From positions 3,720,001 through 3,784,000 of the forward strand of contig NZ_JADBEM010000001.1 of assembly GCF_014873875.1 (NCBI RefSeq): a DNA stretch of 64,000 nt, written 5' to 3'. How positions within the stretch are numbered: position 1 is the first letter of the stretch; each line of letters begins with the position of its first letter. A program made the translations under genes and the position numbers. Below the pieces are notes generated by a model that made no database searches, was not told the DNA's origin, and saw only the letters and a program-made list of their open reading frames with translations. Positions 62,463 through 64,000 of the stretch are shown here, piece by piece. The DNA comes from Actinopolymorpha pittospori. Its GTDB lineage: Bacteria; Actinomycetota; Actinomycetes; Propionibacteriales; Actinopolymorphaceae.

Positions 62463-62687
62463 ACTCCGGGACGCCCTCGGCCCTGTGTTCCCCCCGCCCA
62501 GCGGATGGTCTCGCCACGGTCCCCGCGCCTCACGCCCTCACGACGCACCTACCGCCGCGGGTCTGGCCGCGGTCAGGGCGTCACCAGCGGCTGGCTCACT
62601 CGGTCGTCCCGCCGGGGCCACGGGCGGACGGCCTCACCGACGTCGGCGGTCGACCTCAGAAGTCGTCGACCCCAGTAATCGTCGACG

Positions 62688-63182
62688 TCAGCGGTAGTTG
62701 ACGAACTGAAGGGCGACGTCGAGGTCCTTGCCCTTGAGGAGCTGGATGACGTCCTGGAGGTCGTCACGCTTCTTGCTCGTCACCCGCAGCTCGTCGCCCT
62801 GGACCTGGACCTTCACTCCCTTGGGGCCCTCGTCCCGGACGATCTTGGCGACCTTCTTGGCGTTCTCCTGGGAGATGCCCTGCTCGAAGGTTGCCGAGAT
62901 CCGGTAGTCCTTGCCGGACTGCTTCGGTTCGTCGTCCTTCAGGTTGCGCAGCGATACGCCCCGTTTGACCAGCTTCTCCTTGAACACGTCGAGGACGGCC
63001 TTCGCGCGCTCCTCGGAGTTGGCGGCGATCTCCACGCCGAGTTCGCCGGACCACCGGATCTCGGCGTCGGTACCCTTGAAGTCGAACCTCTGTGCGATCT
63101 CACGCGTTGCCTGGTTGAGGGCGTTGTCGGCCTCCTGACGATCGACCTTGCTCACGATGTCGAACGACGATTCGGCGGCCAT
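62688..63182 (-). CDS. YajQ family nucleotide-binding protein
   Basis: 164-aa small cytosolic protein with two ferredoxin-like halves. It opens SFDIVSKVDRQEADNALNQ and has the FDFKGTDAEI block and GISQENAKKVAKIVRDEGPKGVKVQVQGDELRVTSKKRDDLQ-type second half. Some homologues bind cyclic di-GMP; others bind nucleotides or tRNA. ATG 63182 with GGGAG upstream. It lies divergent from the tRNA gene, with a 225-bp gap to the convergent adaptor gene that holds no feature I can support. Confidence 0.92.
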   Translation of the reverse strand: MAAESSFDIVSKVDRQEADNALNQATREIAQRFDFKGTDAEIRWSGELGVEIAANSEERAKAVLDVFKEKLVKRGVSLRNLKDDEPKQSGKDYRISATFEQGISQENAKKVAKIVRDEGPKGVKVQVQGDELRVTSKKRDDLQDVIQLLKGKDLDVALQFVNYR

Positions 63183-63285
63183 CCGGGCTCCCTTCGTACG
63201 TAGCTGCATGGGACGGACCGGCCGGGTACGCAGACCGGTGCGCGTCTGCGCTATCCTCTCAACTCGCTGCTGCAAGGCAGCACCC

Positions 63286-63367
63286 GGCAGGTTGCCCGAG
63301 TGGCCAAAGGGAGCGGTCTGTAAAACCGTCGGCTTCGCCTACACTGGTTCGAATCCAGTACCTGCCA
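63286..63367 (+). tRNA. tRNA-Tyr (GTA)
   Basis: 82-nt tRNA with a long variable arm. Acceptor strands GGCAGGT (63286-63292) and ACCTGCC (63360-63366) pair. Anticodon loop CTGTAAA gives anticodon GTA at 63320-63322, and the T-loop GGTTCGAATCC is normal. Discriminator A at 63367; CCA is not encoded. The class II length and the GTA anticodon fit Tyr. Confidence 0.96.
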
Positions 63368-63376
63368 CACCAGTAC

Positions 63377-63416
63377 GAACGGCCCCTGACCTGCACAAAC
63401 AGGTCCGGGGCCGTTC
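63377..63416 (+). terminator. Hairpin terminator after tRNA-Tyr
   Basis: GAACGGCCCC pairs with GGGGCCGTTC, and inside it GACCTG pairs with CAGGTC around CACAAA; one T/C mismatch separates the two stems. Starts 10 nt after the tRNA. No T-run; actinomycete terminators often lack one. Confidence 0.75.
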
Positions 63417-63420
63417 TGGT

Positions 63421-64000
63421 GGAGGGGCTTTGGAGGTGACGGTGTGCGGACCGTCGGCTCGATTTGTCGGCTCGGGGTTCGTGCAGGTCAGGCGCCTGCG
63501 GCAGGTCGTGGATCGGCGAGATTCGGCGCGGCGCGGCGTATATGCGGCACCGTTTGGAGGTGCTCGCTGGGATGTTGATGGTGGCGGCTGTGCTGCACCC
63601 ATAGGTGGTCGGGGGTGCGTGCCGCCGCGGCGCTTGGGGGTTTCTGCGGGGTTTCCGCGGCGTTCTGCGGCGACGGCCGGTACCGAGCGCACGAGGCCGC
63701 TGACCGGGGGAGATGTCGGTGCGGATGCGGTTCTGCGGGTTGTGCGGATTCTGCGGCGGACCCAGCGTCGCTGCCTCGGGGCGACGGGGCTGTGCGAGTC
63801 AAGGGTGCGGATGCTTCTGGTGTACGACGACCACGCACCCGGTCCCGGCCTGTGGGGTTGACCTGTGGTTCGCGAGACGCCACGGCTATGGGCCGAACGC
63901 CAGGTGCTTCAGCCTTGAGCTCTCTCCGGCTGGTCCGGTTCGCACCGGTATCGACGCCGGGGGGCCACGTTGCCACACAGAATGGAGCATGACGCGACTC
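63421..64000. other. Non-coding or unannotated end of the window
   Basis: About 580 bp with no gene I can support. Open frames exist on both strands but are Arg/Pro/Ser or Gly/Arg-rich, lack a family look and have no good ribosome site. The stretch 63660-63760 is rich in short TGCGG runs. It could hold a promoter or the start of a gene cut by the window edge. Confidence 0.5.

Noticed and set aside
63339..63692. Minus-strand open frame ending in VAGTGFEPV
   Set aside because: That ending is the antisense translation of a tRNA T-arm and 3' end, a well-known spurious protein signature; the frame overlaps tRNA-Tyr.
63424..63861. Plus-strand open frame after the tRNA terminator
   Set aside because: Low-complexity Arg/Gly content, no ribosome site and no recognisable fold.
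1..64000. CRISPR arrays, prophage, insertion sequences, rRNA
   Set aside because: No spaced repeat array, phage structural genes, transposase-like proteins or rRNA sequence seen on either strand.

Overview
The window is high-GC, densely coded actinomycete DNA: many GTG starts, strong GC bias at third codon positions, actinobacterial families such as MenJ-type reductase, F-type menaquinone genes and YajQ, and no sign of an outer membrane. Gene content and order resemble Streptomyces, mycobacteria and Propionibacteriales relatives. I cannot name the genus. I see no prophage, insertion sequence or CRISPR array.

Layout. 0-6.2 kb: ABC-F ATPase, hemolysin III-type membrane protein, PIG-L deacetylase, divergent menF and menG, and a small DUF433/DUF5615 toxin-antitoxin-like pair. 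6.2-24.9 kb: a Rex-type operator, then menJ, the complete 14-gene complex I operon nuoA-N, and a long-chain polyprenyl diphosphate synthase. 24.9-35.3 kb: accessory block with a MobA-like transferase, a 3'-frameshifted acyl-CoA dehydrogenase, PhoX phosphatase, two paralogous nucleotidyltransferase-like genes around DUF427, zinc-ribbon and MOSC genes, RarD, and a divergent NmrA/TetR pair. 35.3-43.0 kb: korBA (2-oxoacid:ferredoxin oxidoreductase), an orphan oligopeptide-type binding lipoprotein, and a polar amino-acid ABC transporter. 43.3-53.4 kb: a second nuo cluster, A2-B2-C2-H2-I2-J2-K2-L2-M2-N2, with no D, E, F or G. 53.5-62.5 kb: an unusual FAD oxygenase-like protein, an HtpX-like protease, and a five-gene MacAB-type export operon headed by four 11-bp-phased repeats. 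62.7-64 kb: yajQ, tRNA-Tyr and a terminator.

How it fits together. Genes for menaquinone head-group synthesis (menF), ring methylation (menG), side-chain synthesis (polyprenyl synthase) and side-chain saturation (menJ) surround the main complex I operon, which uses menaquinone as acceptor. The Rex-type site ahead of menJ-nuo suggests NADH/NAD+ control of both. The second nuo set keeps the small Fe-S subunits B and I and all antiporter-like subunits, but lacks the NADH module and NuoD, and has altered acidic residues in NuoA2 and NuoH2. With korBA about 5 kb away, a ferredoxin-linked or otherwise non-NADH-driven pump is the most interesting hypothesis in the window.
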